Positions 17,492 to 26,486 of a DNA stretch of 64,000 nt are shown piece after piece. The position numbers were made by a program, and so were the translations under genes. Where the stretch lies: positions 40,352-104,351 of the forward strand of contig DATAGP010000031.1 in NCBI GenBank assembly GCA_036263655.1. The letters are read 5' to 3'. How positions within the stretch are numbered: the first letter of the stretch is position 1; each line of letters begins with the position of its first letter. This DNA comes from Schlegelella_A sp036263655. GTDB taxonomy: Bacteria > Pseudomonadota > Gammaproteobacteria > Burkholderiales > Burkholderiaceae_C. The notes under the pieces are model-generated. The model searched no databases. It saw only the letters and a program-made list of their open reading frames with translations, and was not told the origin of the DNA.

Positions 17492-18352
17492 TCACTTCTT
17501 GCCCTTCACGTGCCCCTCGAGCTCGGCGAACGTCGGCCGGTCCTTGGAATAGAGCACCTTGCGCCCGAACTCGACCGCGACCTGCGGCGCGTAGCCCTGC
17601 ATGCTGGCGAGCAGCGTCGTCTTAATGCACTGCAGCTCCTTCGAGCCTTCGTCGACCTTCTGCTCGATGAGGCCGCCGAGCGGCTCGACCACCGCGTAGG
17701 CCAGCAGGATGCCGAGGAAAGTACCGACCAGCGCCGAGCCGATCATCGCGCCGAGGATGGCGGGCGGCTGGCCGACCGAGCCCATCGTGTTCACGACGCC
17801 GAGCACGGCGGCGACGATGCCGAAGGCCGGCAGCGCGCCGGCCAGGCGCGCGAGCGCGTTGACCGGGCCGTGCGCCTCGGCGTGATGGGTCTCGATCTCG
17901 CTGTCCATCAGGCTCTCGATCTCGTGCGCATTGAGGTTGCCCGAGACCATCATCCGGAGGTAGTCGGTGATGAACTCGACCACGTGGTGATCGGAGCCGA
18001 CGACGGCGTACTTCTGGAACAGCGCCGAGCCGGCCGGGTCCTCGACGTCGCCCTCGATGGCCATCAGGCCTTCCTTGCGCGCCTTCTGCAGGATGTCGTA
18101 GAGGAGCGCCATGAGCTCCATGTAGCGCGCCTTCGAGTACTTCGAGCCCTTCAGCACGCCGGGGATCGCGGCCAGCGTCGCCTTCAGGACCTTCGGCTGG
18201 TTGTTGACCGCGAAGGCGCCGAGCGAGCCGCCGAGGATGGCCATCAGCTCGGTGGGCAGCGCGTGCAGGATCACGCCGATGTTGCCGCCATGGATGATGT
18301 AGGCGCCGAAGATGCACCCCATCGCAACGCCGTATCCGATCAGAACGACCAT
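17492..18352 (-). CDS. motA: Flagellar stator protein MotA
   Basis: MotA forms the ring of the proton-driven stator around MotB. The 286 residues match the family and show four hydrophobic segments: two at the N-terminus (VVLIGYGVAMGCIFGAYII, then LPTELMAILGGSLGAFAV) and two near residues 170-225 (LPAFGIVAAVLGVVNTMG, then LGAMIGSALVGTFLGILLA), with the cytosolic loop between them. The ATG at 18352 is preceded by a sigma-28-like promoter whose -10 is an exact GCCGATAA. motB follows across the inverted-repeat element. Confidence 0.97.
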   Translation of the reverse strand: MVVLIGYGVAMGCIFGAYIIHGGNIGVILHALPTELMAILGGSLGAFAVNNQPKVLKATLAAIPGVLKGSKYSKARYMELMALLYDILQKARKEGLMAIEGDVEDPAGSALFQKYAVVGSDHHVVEFITDYLRMMVSGNLNAHEIESLMDSEIETHHAEAHGPVNALARLAGALPAFGIVAAVLGVVNTMGSVGQPPAILGAMIGSALVGTFLGILLAYAVVEPLGGLIEQKVDEGSKELQCIKTTLLASMQGYAPQVAVEFGRKVLYSKDRPTFAELEGHVKGKK

Positions 18353-18404
18353 GTTTTTCGCGAGATTCCGTGTCGGCCCATCGCCGATGCGCCGGGACGT
18401 GCCG

Positions 18405-18431
18405 TTATCGGCGAAGCCCGATCCGCACTTG
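18405..18431 (-). promoter_or_regulatory. Sigma-28 (FliA) promoter of motA
   Basis: Read on the minus strand, CAAG lies about 15 bases before an exact GCCGATAA (-10, at 18412-18405). The motA start codon is 53 bases downstream. The same (C/T)AAG, 14-15 bases, CCGATAA pattern occurs before fliC and fliD, so motA is probably read by FliA. Confidence 0.7.
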
Positions 18432-18487
18432 AGTGTCGGCTCGGCCCGGCCCGGCCGATCGACGCAAGTGGGCCGGAATCACCCCGG

Positions 18488-18518
18488 AAAAAGAAGACGG
18501 GTCCCGAGGGACCCGTTC
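18488..18518 (-). terminator. Rho-independent terminator of flhDC
   Basis: On the minus strand the hairpin ACGGGTCC-CTCG-GGACCCGT (18516-18497) is followed by CTTCTTTTT. It lies 92 bases after the flhC stop and before the motA promoter, so it separates the class 1 flhDC transcript from the motA unit. Confidence 0.85.
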
Positions 18519-18608
18519 AAAGCACTGATCGTGCTGGAGGAGACAAGCAAGAGAACAGAGAGCTTGTGTATCGGCGCGTTTCCGCCGCACTTGAGGCCGC
18601 TCGTCGTG

Positions 18609-19145
18609 TCAGTGCATGTGGATCCCGCCGGCGGCCTTGCCCTTGCCGGCACGGGCCGGCGGGCAACACAGGCCGCAGGTGTAGTGGCGGGCGATCTCGT
18701 GCGGATGGGTGACGAACTGGCCGCCGCATTTCGAGCATCGGGTCATCGTGAGCATGCCGTTGTCGACGAACTTGACCAGGCGCCAGGCGCGCGTGACGGA
18801 GAGCAGCGCCTCGAGGCCCTGCGCCGTCGTCTGCTCCTGGTAGAGCTGGTAGGCCTTGATGACGGCGTCGATCTCGTCCATCTCGGCGACCTTGTTCAGG
18901 TACTCGTGGATGTTCAGGAACAGCGACGCATGGATGTTCGGCTGCCAGGTCATGAACCAGTCGGTCGAGAACGGCAGCTGGCCCTTGCTGGGCGACTTGC
19001 CGGCGACTTCCTTGTAGAGGCGGAGCAGCCGCTCGTAGGAGAGGTCGGTCTCCGACTCGAGGACCTGCAGGCGGGCCCCGAGCTGGATCAGCGCGACGGC
19101 GCGGCTGATCTGCCTGGCTTCGGTGAGGATGCTCTTGGAGCGCAT
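18609..19145 (-). CDS. flhC: Flagellar master regulator subunit FlhC
   Basis: FlhC pairs with FlhD as the FlhD4C2 activator of class 2 flagellar promoters. The 178 residues match the family; the zinc site is visible as CSKCGG followed by CGLCCPP, and the body (ISRAVALIQLGARLQVLESETDLSYERLLRLYKE) is typical. The C-terminal tail is Gly/Ala/Lys-rich and ends HMH. It lies 16 bases downstream of flhD and ends before a strong terminator. Confidence 0.96.
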   Translation of the reverse strand: MRSKSILTEARQISRAVALIQLGARLQVLESETDLSYERLLRLYKEVAGKSPSKGQLPFSTDWFMTWQPNIHASLFLNIHEYLNKVAEMDEIDAVIKAYQLYQEQTTAQGLEALLSVTRAWRLVKFVDNGMLTMTRCSKCGGQFVTHPHEIARHYTCGLCCPPARAGKGKAAGGIHMH

Positions 19146-19161
19146 GGTCCGCTTCCGGAGC

Positions 19162-19485
19162 TCAGGCCGCTTCCTGGTGGCGGCCGGCCAGCAGGATGGA
19201 GGCGTGCAGGCGCGAGGTGCTGTCGTTGGCGGCGCTCTTGCCGTGGTTCGTCAGCAGGCCCCAGACCATGTCGTCGTCCATGCGGAAGCGGCAGAGCAGG
19301 GTGTTGCCGGAAGCGACCTTCATCATCTGCGCCGGCGTCAGCAGGGCGATCAGGGCGGCGCTCTCCTCGCTGATGCCGAGGCGGTAGAGCGCCTGCTCGC
19401 GGTCGCTGCGGATGAGGCTCTGCGCCAGCATCAGGTACGACAGGTTGGCTTCGCGGATTTCGGTGAGGATCTGGTCGGCGTTCAT
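19162..19485 (-). CDS. flhD: Flagellar master regulator subunit FlhD
   Basis: The 107-residue protein begins MNADQILTEIREANLSYLML and contains LLCRFRMDDDMVW, both typical of FlhD, the DNA-contacting partner of FlhC. It opens the flhDC operon. The 148 bases between it and the glycosyltransferase-type gene upstream should contain the class 1 promoter and regulator sites; none can be named with confidence. The presence of flhDC places this organism among beta- and gammaproteobacteria using the FlhDC hierarchy rather than FleQ. Confidence 0.96.
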   Translation of the reverse strand: MNADQILTEIREANLSYLMLAQSLIRSDREQALYRLGISEESAALIALLTPAQMMKVASGNTLLCRFRMDDDMVWGLLTNHGKSAANDSTSRLHASILLAGRHQEAA

Positions 19486-19633
19486 GCAAAGGCTCCCTTG
19501 CTTGCTGTTGAATGTCCCGCACGGTCTTGGCCATGCGATGGAGCGAATTCTGAACAGCCGATAAGCCGGTGCCCATCAGGCCATCTCGGTGGCTTGAGTC
19601 CAGCATCTTCCATGGCCCCTGTCAGGCAACTTC

Positions 19634-21157
19634 CTACGCCGCGGCAGCGATCTCGGGTCTGGGCGGCGCCGCAGCGCAGAGTTCGTGCGGTGTGACCGCG
19701 TCCTCGGGCAGGCGGAGATCCGACTGCAGGGTGCGCGCAGTGGTCCGCTCGGCGGCCGTCGTCTCGACCTTGCGGAGAACGAGCCGCATGAAGGCCGCCC
19801 CTTCCCGGCCGCAGCTCTTCAGCTGGGCGTCGAGGTAGGTGGAGCTGTCGACCGTGAAACGGTGCTCGAACCAGCCCAGATACCAGAACCAGTCCGTGTA
19901 GTAGAGCCACGAGTTCTCGTTCATCGCCCGCACGTGCGTCGGGTCCTGCCAGGCCGTGGGCGCGCGCTCGTAGGGCACCTCGATGTGGAACTCGCCGCCG
20001 GGCGCCAGCAGGGCCAGGCAGTTGCCCATCAGCCTCGGCAGGTCGGGCACGTGCTCGAGCACGTTGTTGGCGTTGATCACCGACACGCTGTCCGCGTCCA
20101 GGCGCACCGGGCCGACCGTCGCCGACGTCAGCAGGAGCGGGAGCTCGATCTCGCCGGCGAGATCGAGCAGGAGGTCAGGCTGGGTCCGGTCGAGGACGTC
20201 CAGGTTCAGCCAGCCGCCCTTGTAGTCCTTGCCCGAGCCGAGATTGATCCGCGTCGGTCGCCACGGATCGGCGGGCTTGCGCTCGGCGTGCGCCTGGCCG
20301 AAGCCGGCCGCGAAGGCGAGCAGATCGGCGTAGGCCTCGATCGGGTCGGCATCGTGGAAGCGGCGCAGGGCCTGGCGGGCGAGGTCGTAGAAGGCCGGGG
20401 TGCCGAAGTCCTCGGCGAAGAACTGCTCGAGCTGGCCGTCCTCCAGCCAGAACACGCAGTCCTCGAATGCGGGATGCGGCTGGGTCCGCGGCGTGCGCTC
20501 GGCGATCACCGGCGTGCCGAGCGACAGGCAGTGGGCGACGCGGGCCTGCTCGAAGCGGCTGGTTTCGTAGAAGTGCGCGTTGACGACCGCCTTGGCCTGG
20601 ACGATCACCGCGTCGCGCTCGGCCGCGTACAGGGCGCTCTCGAAGGTCTGCACGGTCCGCCCCAGCGCCCGGATGCGATCCAGCCAGGCGAGGCGGCGCT
20701 CGTTCATGCTGCCGATGAAGAGGAGGTCGATCGGGCGATCCTCCAGAGCCGGCGCGCCGGGCTGCAGCAGGTAGGGCGCGTGCAGCAGCGGCACGACGGG
20801 CACGTCGTCGGGCCGTGCGGCGTAGGCGGCGACGTTGGCGGCGTCGTAATCGACGGCGGCGGACGTCGCCAGCAGGCGCAGGTAGGTCTCGGCGACGGCC
20901 GCACCGCCCTCCCCCAGCTGCTCGAGGTTGACGAACACGCACGCGTGCCGCTGGCGCAGCCCGGGCTCGAAGCCGAGGTGGGCGCCGAAGACGAAGTTCA
21001 CCGCGTCGTGGTGCAACCGGTTCTTGGCCAGGCTGACCTCTGCGCCGAGGCGGCGGAACTGGTAGCGGAAGTAGCGCGCCTGGTCGAGCAGCCCGAGCGA
21101 ATGGACATAGCCGGTGGGTTGCTGGATGCACAGGTGGATGCGAGGAAGCTGGCTCAT
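19634..21157 (-). CDS. Glycosyltransferase-like plus SAM-methyltransferase two-domain protein
   Basis: The 507-residue protein has an N-terminal half (about 1-310) resembling a glycosyltransferase with a Rossmann-like region (IDLLFIGSMNERRLAWLDRI, and LSLGTPVIAER near a sugar-nucleotide site). The C-terminal half (about 320-470) looks like a class I methyltransferase (INLGSGKDYKGGWLNLDV, then INANNVLEHVPD and LALLAPGGEFHIEVP). It is the last of three similarly oriented genes, 22 bases after the OGT-like gene, and sits between flhDC and fliC. Modification of flagellin glycan is the likely role, inferred from position. Confidence 0.7.
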   Translation of the reverse strand: MSQLPRIHLCIQQPTGYVHSLGLLDQARYFRYQFRRLGAEVSLAKNRLHHDAVNFVFGAHLGFEPGLRQRHACVFVNLEQLGEGGAAVAETYLRLLATSAAVDYDAANVAAYAARPDDVPVVPLLHAPYLLQPGAPALEDRPIDLLFIGSMNERRLAWLDRIRALGRTVQTFESALYAAERDAVIVQAKAVVNAHFYETSRFEQARVAHCLSLGTPVIAERTPRTQPHPAFEDCVFWLEDGQLEQFFAEDFGTPAFYDLARQALRRFHDADPIEAYADLLAFAAGFGQAHAERKPADPWRPTRINLGSGKDYKGGWLNLDVLDRTQPDLLLDLAGEIELPLLLTSATVGPVRLDADSVSVINANNVLEHVPDLPRLMGNCLALLAPGGEFHIEVPYERAPTAWQDPTHVRAMNENSWLYYTDWFWYLGWFEHRFTVDSSTYLDAQLKSCGREGAAFMRLVLRKVETTAAERTTARTLQSDLRLPEDAVTPHELCAAAPPRPEIAAAA

Positions 21158-21179
21158 GGTCGGCTCGAGGTGGTGTGGG

Positions 21180-23138
21180 TCATGGCTGGGCAGGGGTGCA
21201 TTCGCGGGCAGGCAGGAATTCGGGAACCTGCCCTGCGATCGCCCTGGCCCACATGCGTCGGTACAGGGCCTCGATGTCGCGGGCGAATGCCGCGCCGTCG
21301 AAGAGGCGGCACGCGTCGCGCTGGCTCTCGAGCTGCGCGCGGAGCGCCTGGCGCCGCGACGGATCGCGTGCCAGGGCCAGGACGGTCGCGGCGTAGCCGG
21401 CGCGGTCCTTGCAGACCAGGTCGCCCAGCCCGACCGCCTGCAGCAGGCTCGATGCGACGCGCTGGGCGAAGGTGCGGCCCTCGAGCGTCACCACCGGCAC
21501 GCCGACCCACAGCGCCTCGCCGGCGGTGGTGTGCGCGTTGCAGGGCCAGGCGTCCAGGTAGATGTCGGCGCAGGCGAGGCGGCTCAGGTGCTGCTGCAGC
21601 GGCAGCAGGGGCGCGAAGACCAGACGCTCCGGACCGATGCCGCGCTGGCGCGCCGCCTCGGTCAGCGCCGCCTCGACGTTGGTGTTCCATCGCAGCAGCC
21701 AGAGCACGGCGTCGGGCAGCTCGTGCAGGAGGCGGCACCACTCGTCCATCACCGGCGCGCCGATCTTGTACGACTGGTGGAAGGCGCACAGCAGGGTCGC
21801 GCCATCGGCGACGCCCCAGTCGGCGCGCCGCGACGGCTGCGGCCGGGCACGTTGCGCGTCGTTCGGCTGGTAGCAGTGCGGCAGCTGGGCGATCTTCTCG
21901 CTGAAGTGCGCAGCGTCGGCGAGTGGCGTGACCACCCGGTCCCCGATCAGGTAGTCGATGTAGGGCGCGCCGGTGGTCCCCGGAAAGCCGAGCCAGGTCA
22001 CCTGGAGCGGCGCCGGGCGCTGAGCGAGCACCGGCAGCAGCGTGTCGTGGGTGGCGCCCTTCAGGTCGACCAGCAGGTCGATCTGCAGCTCGCGGACACG
22101 CCGCGCCATCGCCTCGAAGCTCTGCCCCGACAGCTCCTCGAAGCCCTCGCTGCCCGCGCGCAGCCGCTGCCGCATCGGCCCCTCGTCGCACGGGCCGGCC
22201 GAGAGCAGCGTCACCTCGAAGGCGCTGCGGTCGTGGCACTCGAGCATCTGGGCCATGAGCTGCGCCGTCGCATGCTCGTGGAAGTCGGCCGACAGGTAGC
22301 CGAGGCGCAGCCGCCCGGCGTGCGCGCGTGCGCTGCGCCGCGGCAGCGCCGGGTAGAGCGCGGCCATGTGCAGCGCATAGTGGCGCGAGACCTTCAGCTG
22401 CTCGAGCGGGTCGTCGACGAGCACGGCGTGGGCGAACGGGGAGGTCTCGATCGGGACATCCGCCGGCAGCACGCGCAAGGCGTGGCGCAGACCCTGCAGC
22501 GCCTCGTCGGCCTCGCTCCAGCGGCACGCCTCGCGCTCGAGGAAGGCCATCTGGCCGCGCGCCGCCATCTCGCTGCTGTCGAGGCCGAGCACGACCGCCG
22601 TCCGCACGCACTCGGCGGCCTCGGCCTTCATGCCCAGGTCCTTGAACGACATGCCGAGCCGGAAGTGGGACACGGGGTCGTCGATTTTCAGGGCCAGCGC
22701 CTCGAGGAAGGAGCGGATCGCCTCCTCGTGGCGCCGGCAGCGCTGCAGGGCGACGCCCAGCGACACGTGGTGCGCATGGTCGCGGGGCAGGCCCGGCGGC
22801 ATCGCCCGCAGGCAGTCGACCGCCGTGGCGGCGCGCCCGAGGCCGAGCAGCGCATGCGACTCGAGGGTGTAGGCGAGCGCCGCGTCGGGGTCCGTCTCGC
22901 GCAGCGCGCGAGCGCGCTCGGCCGCTTCCGCGGCCCGGCCGGCCTTGATCAGGGCGTGCACGGCGGCGAGCGCGTAGGCACGGTCGCCGTGCAGGCCGCT
23001 GGCCTGCTCGAACTCGCGCGCGGCGAGGCGCCACTGCTCGCGCAGAGCGAGCGCCTGGCCGGCCTGCCAGCGCCGATGGGCGCGCGCGTGGGCGGGCGAC
23101 GCGCCGGGTCGTGCAGGGGTCGGGAGGGCGAGCGACAT
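21180..23138 (-). CDS. TPR-containing O-linked N-acetylglucosamine transferase-like protein (GT41)
   Basis: The 652-residue product has N-terminal TPR-like helical repeats (about 30-230, e.g. AIRSFLEALALKIDDPVSHF) followed by a GT41/SPINDLY-type catalytic region (RLRLGYLSADFHEHATAQLM, LQVTWLGFPGTTGAPYIDYL, CAFHQSYKIGAPVMDEWCRL, DIYLDAWPCNAHTTAGEALW). Such proteins attach sugars to Ser/Thr; in motile bacteria TPR-GT41 proteins near flagellin genes modify flagellin. The ATG at 23138 was chosen because upstream codons lack homology. The neighbours are another glycosyltransferase and a GT/methyltransferase gene. Confidence 0.82.
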   Translation of the reverse strand: MSLALPTPARPGASPAHARAHRRWQAGQALALREQWRLAAREFEQASGLHGDRAYALAAVHALIKAGRAAEAAERARALRETDPDAALAYTLESHALLGLGRAATAVDCLRAMPPGLPRDHAHHVSLGVALQRCRRHEEAIRSFLEALALKIDDPVSHFRLGMSFKDLGMKAEAAECVRTAVVLGLDSSEMAARGQMAFLEREACRWSEADEALQGLRHALRVLPADVPIETSPFAHAVLVDDPLEQLKVSRHYALHMAALYPALPRRSARAHAGRLRLGYLSADFHEHATAQLMAQMLECHDRSAFEVTLLSAGPCDEGPMRQRLRAGSEGFEELSGQSFEAMARRVRELQIDLLVDLKGATHDTLLPVLAQRPAPLQVTWLGFPGTTGAPYIDYLIGDRVVTPLADAAHFSEKIAQLPHCYQPNDAQRARPQPSRRADWGVADGATLLCAFHQSYKIGAPVMDEWCRLLHELPDAVLWLLRWNTNVEAALTEAARQRGIGPERLVFAPLLPLQQHLSRLACADIYLDAWPCNAHTTAGEALWVGVPVVTLEGRTFAQRVASSLLQAVGLGDLVCKDRAGYAATVLALARDPSRRQALRAQLESQRDACRLFDGAAFARDIEALYRRMWARAIAGQVPEFLPARECTPAQP

Positions 23139-23251
23139 GATTCGAGGCGGCGACGGCACGCGCCGCCGCAGGAAGAGCGGGTCCGGCGAGGGTAGGCCGC
23201 GAGGGCGCGCGCGAACGCCGGAAATGCGGCCGCCTGCCGCGCCAATTCGGC

Positions 23252-24301
23252 TCAGTCGTTGCGCAGCGACGCCTCGCGCTCGCGCCAGCGCGCCGCCTCG
23301 GCGTCGGCGCCGAGGCTCGCGTGCAGCACGGCGAGGTTGTGGGCGGCGAGGAAGCTGCCGCGGCCGCGCACGGTGTCCTGCAGCTGCGGCTGCTCGCCGA
23401 TGGCGAGCGCCTTGAGCCAGCTCGACTCGATCATCGGCAGCAGCTCGCTGCCGCGCTGCGGCTGCGCGGCGGCCCACTCGAGGAACAGGTCGCCAAGGGT
23501 GAAGAAGAAGTCGGGCGAGTGCGGCCAGCGCGGCATCTCCGCGGCCGCCAGCGCGATCGCCGCCTCGAAGCGGCCCAGCCGCTTCAGCGTGAAGAGGGCG
23601 CGCAGGACCAGGTCGTGGCGCCAGCCGCCGAGCGCGTCGCAGCGGGCCAGCGCATGCGCATAGTGCGGCTCCGCCTCGGCGAAGCGGCCTTTCAGCTCCA
23701 GGTCTTTGCCGAGCTGGTAATGAAGATAGGCATCGTCCGGCGCGGCCGCGAGGGCCAGGCCGAGCAGGCGCTCGTTGCGGCCCGCCTTGGCCGACTTGCG
23801 GTCGTCGCGGTAGCCGTCGTGACCGACGACCAGCGGCAGGGGCTGGCGCGGCAGCGAGGATTCGGGCTGCTCGTGGATCCGGCCCACATAGCGGACGCCG
23901 CGCGGCAGCACGCGCGGCAGCCAGCTCGGCGCCTCGACGACGCGCCCGCCGCCGGCATCGAAGGCACTGACGACGCGGACCTGGCCGAGATGGTCAGGGG
24001 CGTGCGCGCGCAGGGCGGCGAGCCCCTCGCCGCCCTCGGCGATCCACTCGTCGGCATCGAGCACCAGGTTCCAGGCCGCCTCGCTGTGCGCGAGCGCCGC
24101 GTTGCGGGCGGCGGCGAAATCGTCGATCCAGTCGAAGCGCTCGACGCGGGCGCCGGCTCGCTCGGCGATGGCGACGCTGGCATCGACCGAGCCGGTGTCG
24201 AGCACCAGCATGTCGTCGACCCACGGGCGGGCGCTGGCGAGGCAGCGCTCGAGGCAGCACGCCTCGTCGCGGACGATCATCACCAGCGCCAGTCGATGCA
24301 T
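23252..24301 (-). CDS. Family 2 glycosyltransferase with C-terminal TPR-like region
   Basis: The 349-residue protein starts with a GT-A fold: ALVMIVRDEACCLERCLAS, VDDMLVLDTGSVD, and the metal-binding LVLDADEW. The C-terminal 170 residues are helical with TPR character (DDAYLHYQLGKDLELKGRF, AEPHYAHALA). It is the first of three minus-strand glycosylation-type genes and is divergent from fliC. A weak sigma-28-like -10 (GGTCGATAAG on the minus strand at 24373-24364) lies ahead, but no -35 was found. Confidence 0.82.
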   Translation of the reverse strand: MHRLALVMIVRDEACCLERCLASARPWVDDMLVLDTGSVDASVAIAERAGARVERFDWIDDFAAARNAALAHSEAAWNLVLDADEWIAEGGEGLAALRAHAPDHLGQVRVVSAFDAGGGRVVEAPSWLPRVLPRGVRYVGRIHEQPESSLPRQPLPLVVGHDGYRDDRKSAKAGRNERLLGLALAAAPDDAYLHYQLGKDLELKGRFAEAEPHYAHALARCDALGGWRHDLVLRALFTLKRLGRFEAAIALAAAEMPRWPHSPDFFFTLGDLFLEWAAAQPQRGSELLPMIESSWLKALAIGEQPQLQDTVRGRGSFLAAHNLAVLHASLGADAEAARWREREASLRND

Positions 24302-24424
24302 GCGGGCGATGGAAACATGCCGATACCTCCCCCGAAACGCGGATCAGGCGGGCAGCGGCGGGCCTTATCGACCGACTTGCGGCGCGCGGGCCGAGGCGCA
24401 TTCCACACCGGCGCCGGTTTCTGC

Positions 24425-24451
24425 TTAAGTTCGAGGGACTGTGCTCGATAA
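24425..24451 (+). promoter_or_regulatory. Sigma-28 (FliA) promoter of the first flagellin gene
   Basis: TTAAGTTC (24425-24432), 11 bases, then CTCGATAA (24444-24451) closely fits the FliA consensus TAAAGTTT-N11-GCCGATAA. The flagellin start is 235 bases downstream, so the transcript would carry a long 5' leader. The rest of the 384-base intergenic region (24302-24685) shows no gene. Confidence 0.75.
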
Positions 24452-24685
24452 CCCTCCCAACGCACCTGGGCGACCGGGTACGTGGTCCGGTTAGCCGGCC
24501 GAAGGTGGGGCAGCAGGGAGCTGCCGGACACGACGGTTGACTAGCGCGGGCGGTGTCGAAGCAGGAGGCGGAGTCTTCGCCGAATGCAACGACATGCAAC
24601 GGAGGTCGCGGAAGCGCGCTTTCACGATCACCGCGGTAAACGCCGGCGGCTAGGCCGGGAGTCAACCAACCTAGGAGTCTTTTCC

Positions 24686-25489
24686 ATGCCGATGACGATC
24701 AACACCAACAACGTTTCGCTCAATGCGCAACGCAACCTCACCACCTCGCAGTCGTCGCTCGCGACGTCGATGGAGCGGCTGTCCTCGGGCCTGCGCGTCA
24801 ACTCGTCGAAGGACGACGCCGCCGGCCTGGCGATCGCCACCCGGATGAGCGCGCAGATCCGCGGCATCAACGTCGCGATCCGCAACGCCAACGACGGCAT
24901 CTCGCTGGCGCAGACGGCCGAAGGCGCCCTCGCCACGGTCACCGATGCGCTGCAGCGCATGCGCGAGCTGGCGGTCCAGGCGCAGAACGGCTCGAACGGC
25001 ACCACTGACCGCGCCAACCTCGACACCGAATACCAGGCCCTCTCGGCTGAAATCACGCGGATCGCCGCGCAGACGAAGTTCAACGGCGTCGCCATCGTCG
25101 GCGCCAGCGCCGGTGCCCAGGTGTTCCAGGTCGGCGCCAACAACGGCGACACGCTGACGATCACCACCTCGACGGTCACCACCGTGACCGGCGGCCTGAC
25201 GACGGCTGCGGCGGCTTCGACGGCCGTCGCCGCGCTCGACACGGCGCTCGACACGATCACGACCAGCCGTGCCACCTACGGCGCCGCGATCAGCCGCTTC
25301 GGGATGGCCATCTCGAACCTGTCGATCACCGGCGAGAACCAGACTGCCGCCCAGGGCCGGATCATGGACGCCGACTTCGCGGCGGAAACGTCGAACCTGT
25401 CGCGCGCGCAGATCCTGCAGCAGGCCGGCAGCGCGATGGTCGCCCAGGCGAACCAGCTGCCGAACACGGTGCTGACGCTCCTGCGCTGA
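24686..25489 (+). CDS. fliC: Flagellin (first copy)
   Basis: The 267-residue flagellin has conserved D0/D1 helices at both ends (INTNNVSLNAQRNL, SMERLSSGLRVNSSKDDAAG, and LSRAQILQQAGSAMVAQANQ near the C-terminus) and a very short middle, so the variable D2/D3 domains are nearly absent. An AGGAG ribosome site precedes the ATG at 24686. A terminator follows. Six of its closest features are shared with the adjacent second flagellin; the variable middle (about 150-205, rich in Thr and Ala) differs most. Ser/Thr in this part are plausible glycosylation targets for the neighbouring transferases. Confidence 0.96.
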   Translation: MPMTINTNNVSLNAQRNLTTSQSSLATSMERLSSGLRVNSSKDDAAGLAIATRMSAQIRGINVAIRNANDGISLAQTAEGALATVTDALQRMRELAVQAQNGSNGTTDRANLDTEYQALSAEITRIAAQTKFNGVAIVGASAGAQVFQVGANNGDTLTITTSTVTTVTGGLTTAAAASTAVAALDTALDTITTSRATYGAAISRFGMAISNLSITGENQTAAQGRIMDADFAAETSNLSRAQILQQAGSAMVAQANQLPNTVLTLLR

Positions 25490-25517
25490 TCGCAGGGACA
25501 GGAGTCCGGTTCGATCG

Positions 25518-25546
25518 AGCCGCCCTTCGGGGCGGCTCTTTCGTTT
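25518..25546 (+). terminator. Rho-independent terminator after the first flagellin gene
   Basis: The stem AGCCGCCC-TTCG-GGGCGGCT (25518-25537) has a stable UUCG tetraloop and is followed by CTTTCGTTT. It lies 28 bases after the flagellin stop and indicates that the two flagellins are separate transcripts or differ in level. Confidence 0.85.
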
Positions 25547-25646
25547 CCGGCGCGGAACTGGCAGGTCGAAGCGCGTCACTTCGAGCGACCGGATCGGACG
25601 CGGCGGCGAAAAATGCCGGCAGCCGCATCCCCTCCGGAGTCCACCG

Positions 25647-26453
25647 ATGCCCCAGACGATCAACACCAACATCACGTCGCTGAACTCGCAGCGGCACCTG
25701 ACCACGTCGCAGACTTCGCTGTCGACCTCGATGGAGCGGCTGTCCTCGGGCCTCCGCGTCAACTCGTCGAAGGACGACGCCGCCGGCCTGGCGATCGCCG
25801 ACCGGATGAACGCCCAGATCCGCGGCACGAACGTCGCGATCCGCAACGCCAACGACGGCATCTCGCTGGCGCAGACCGCCGAAGGCGCGCTCGCGACCAT
25901 GACCGACGCGCTGCAACGGATGCGCGAGCTCGCGGTCCAGGCCCAGAACGGCTCGAACGGCACCAGCGATCGCGCCAACCTCGACACCGAGTACCAGCAG
26001 CTGTCGGCGGAGATCACCCGCATCGCGGCGCAGACGAAGTTCAACGGCAACGCCATCGTCGGCGCCGGCGCCGGCGCGCAGACCTTCCAGATCGGCGCCA
26101 ACAACGGCGACACGCTGACCGTCACGACCGTGGCGGTGACCACCGTCACCGGCGACGTGCTGACCGCGGCCAACGCCTCGACGGCGCTCGCCGCCATCGA
26201 CGCCAAGCTCGACGTCATCACCACCAACCGCGCCACCTACGGCGCGGCGATGAGCCGGTTCGGCTTCGCCATCTCCAACCTCTCGATCACCGGCGAGAAC
26301 CAGTCGGCGGCGCGCGGACGGATCATGGACGCCGACTTCGCCGCCGAGACGGCCAACCTGTCGCGGGCGCAGATCCTGCAGCAGGCCGGCACCGCCATGG
26401 TGGCGCAGGCCAACCAGCTGCCGCAGACCGTGCTCGGCCTCCTGCGCAGCTGA
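25647..26453 (+). CDS. Flagellin (second copy)
   Basis: This 268-residue flagellin is a close paralogue of the one just upstream: the N-terminal block SMERLSSGLRVNSSKDDAAG and the C-terminal block ANLSRAQILQQAGTAMVAQA are nearly identical, as is ISNLSITGENQ. The largest differences are around residues 145-200 and in the last residues (ends GLLRS). It has no D2/D3 expansion. A CCGGAG-like ribosome site precedes the ATG. A terminator separates it from the first copy, and no clear sigma-28 promoter was found in the 100 bases between. Confidence 0.95.
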   Translation: MPQTINTNITSLNSQRHLTTSQTSLSTSMERLSSGLRVNSSKDDAAGLAIADRMNAQIRGTNVAIRNANDGISLAQTAEGALATMTDALQRMRELAVQAQNGSNGTSDRANLDTEYQQLSAEITRIAAQTKFNGNAIVGAGAGAQTFQIGANNGDTLTVTTVAVTTVTGDVLTAANASTALAAIDAKLDVITTNRATYGAAMSRFGFAISNLSITGENQSAARGRIMDADFAAETANLSRAQILQQAGTAMVAQANQLPQTVLGLLRS

Positions 26454-26486
26454 CGCGGCTGCGGGCGCCTCCCCGTACGCAGGCGC

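Noticed and set aside
19557..19564. Exact GCCGATAA on the plus strand near flhD
   Set aside because: No -35 is found at the right spacing and it points away from flhD, against the glycosyltransferase gene. Probably chance.
24364..24373. GGTCGATAAG on the minus strand ahead of the GT2 gene
   Set aside because: It resembles a sigma-28 -10, but the -35 position holds GC-rich sequence. Not enough to call a promoter.
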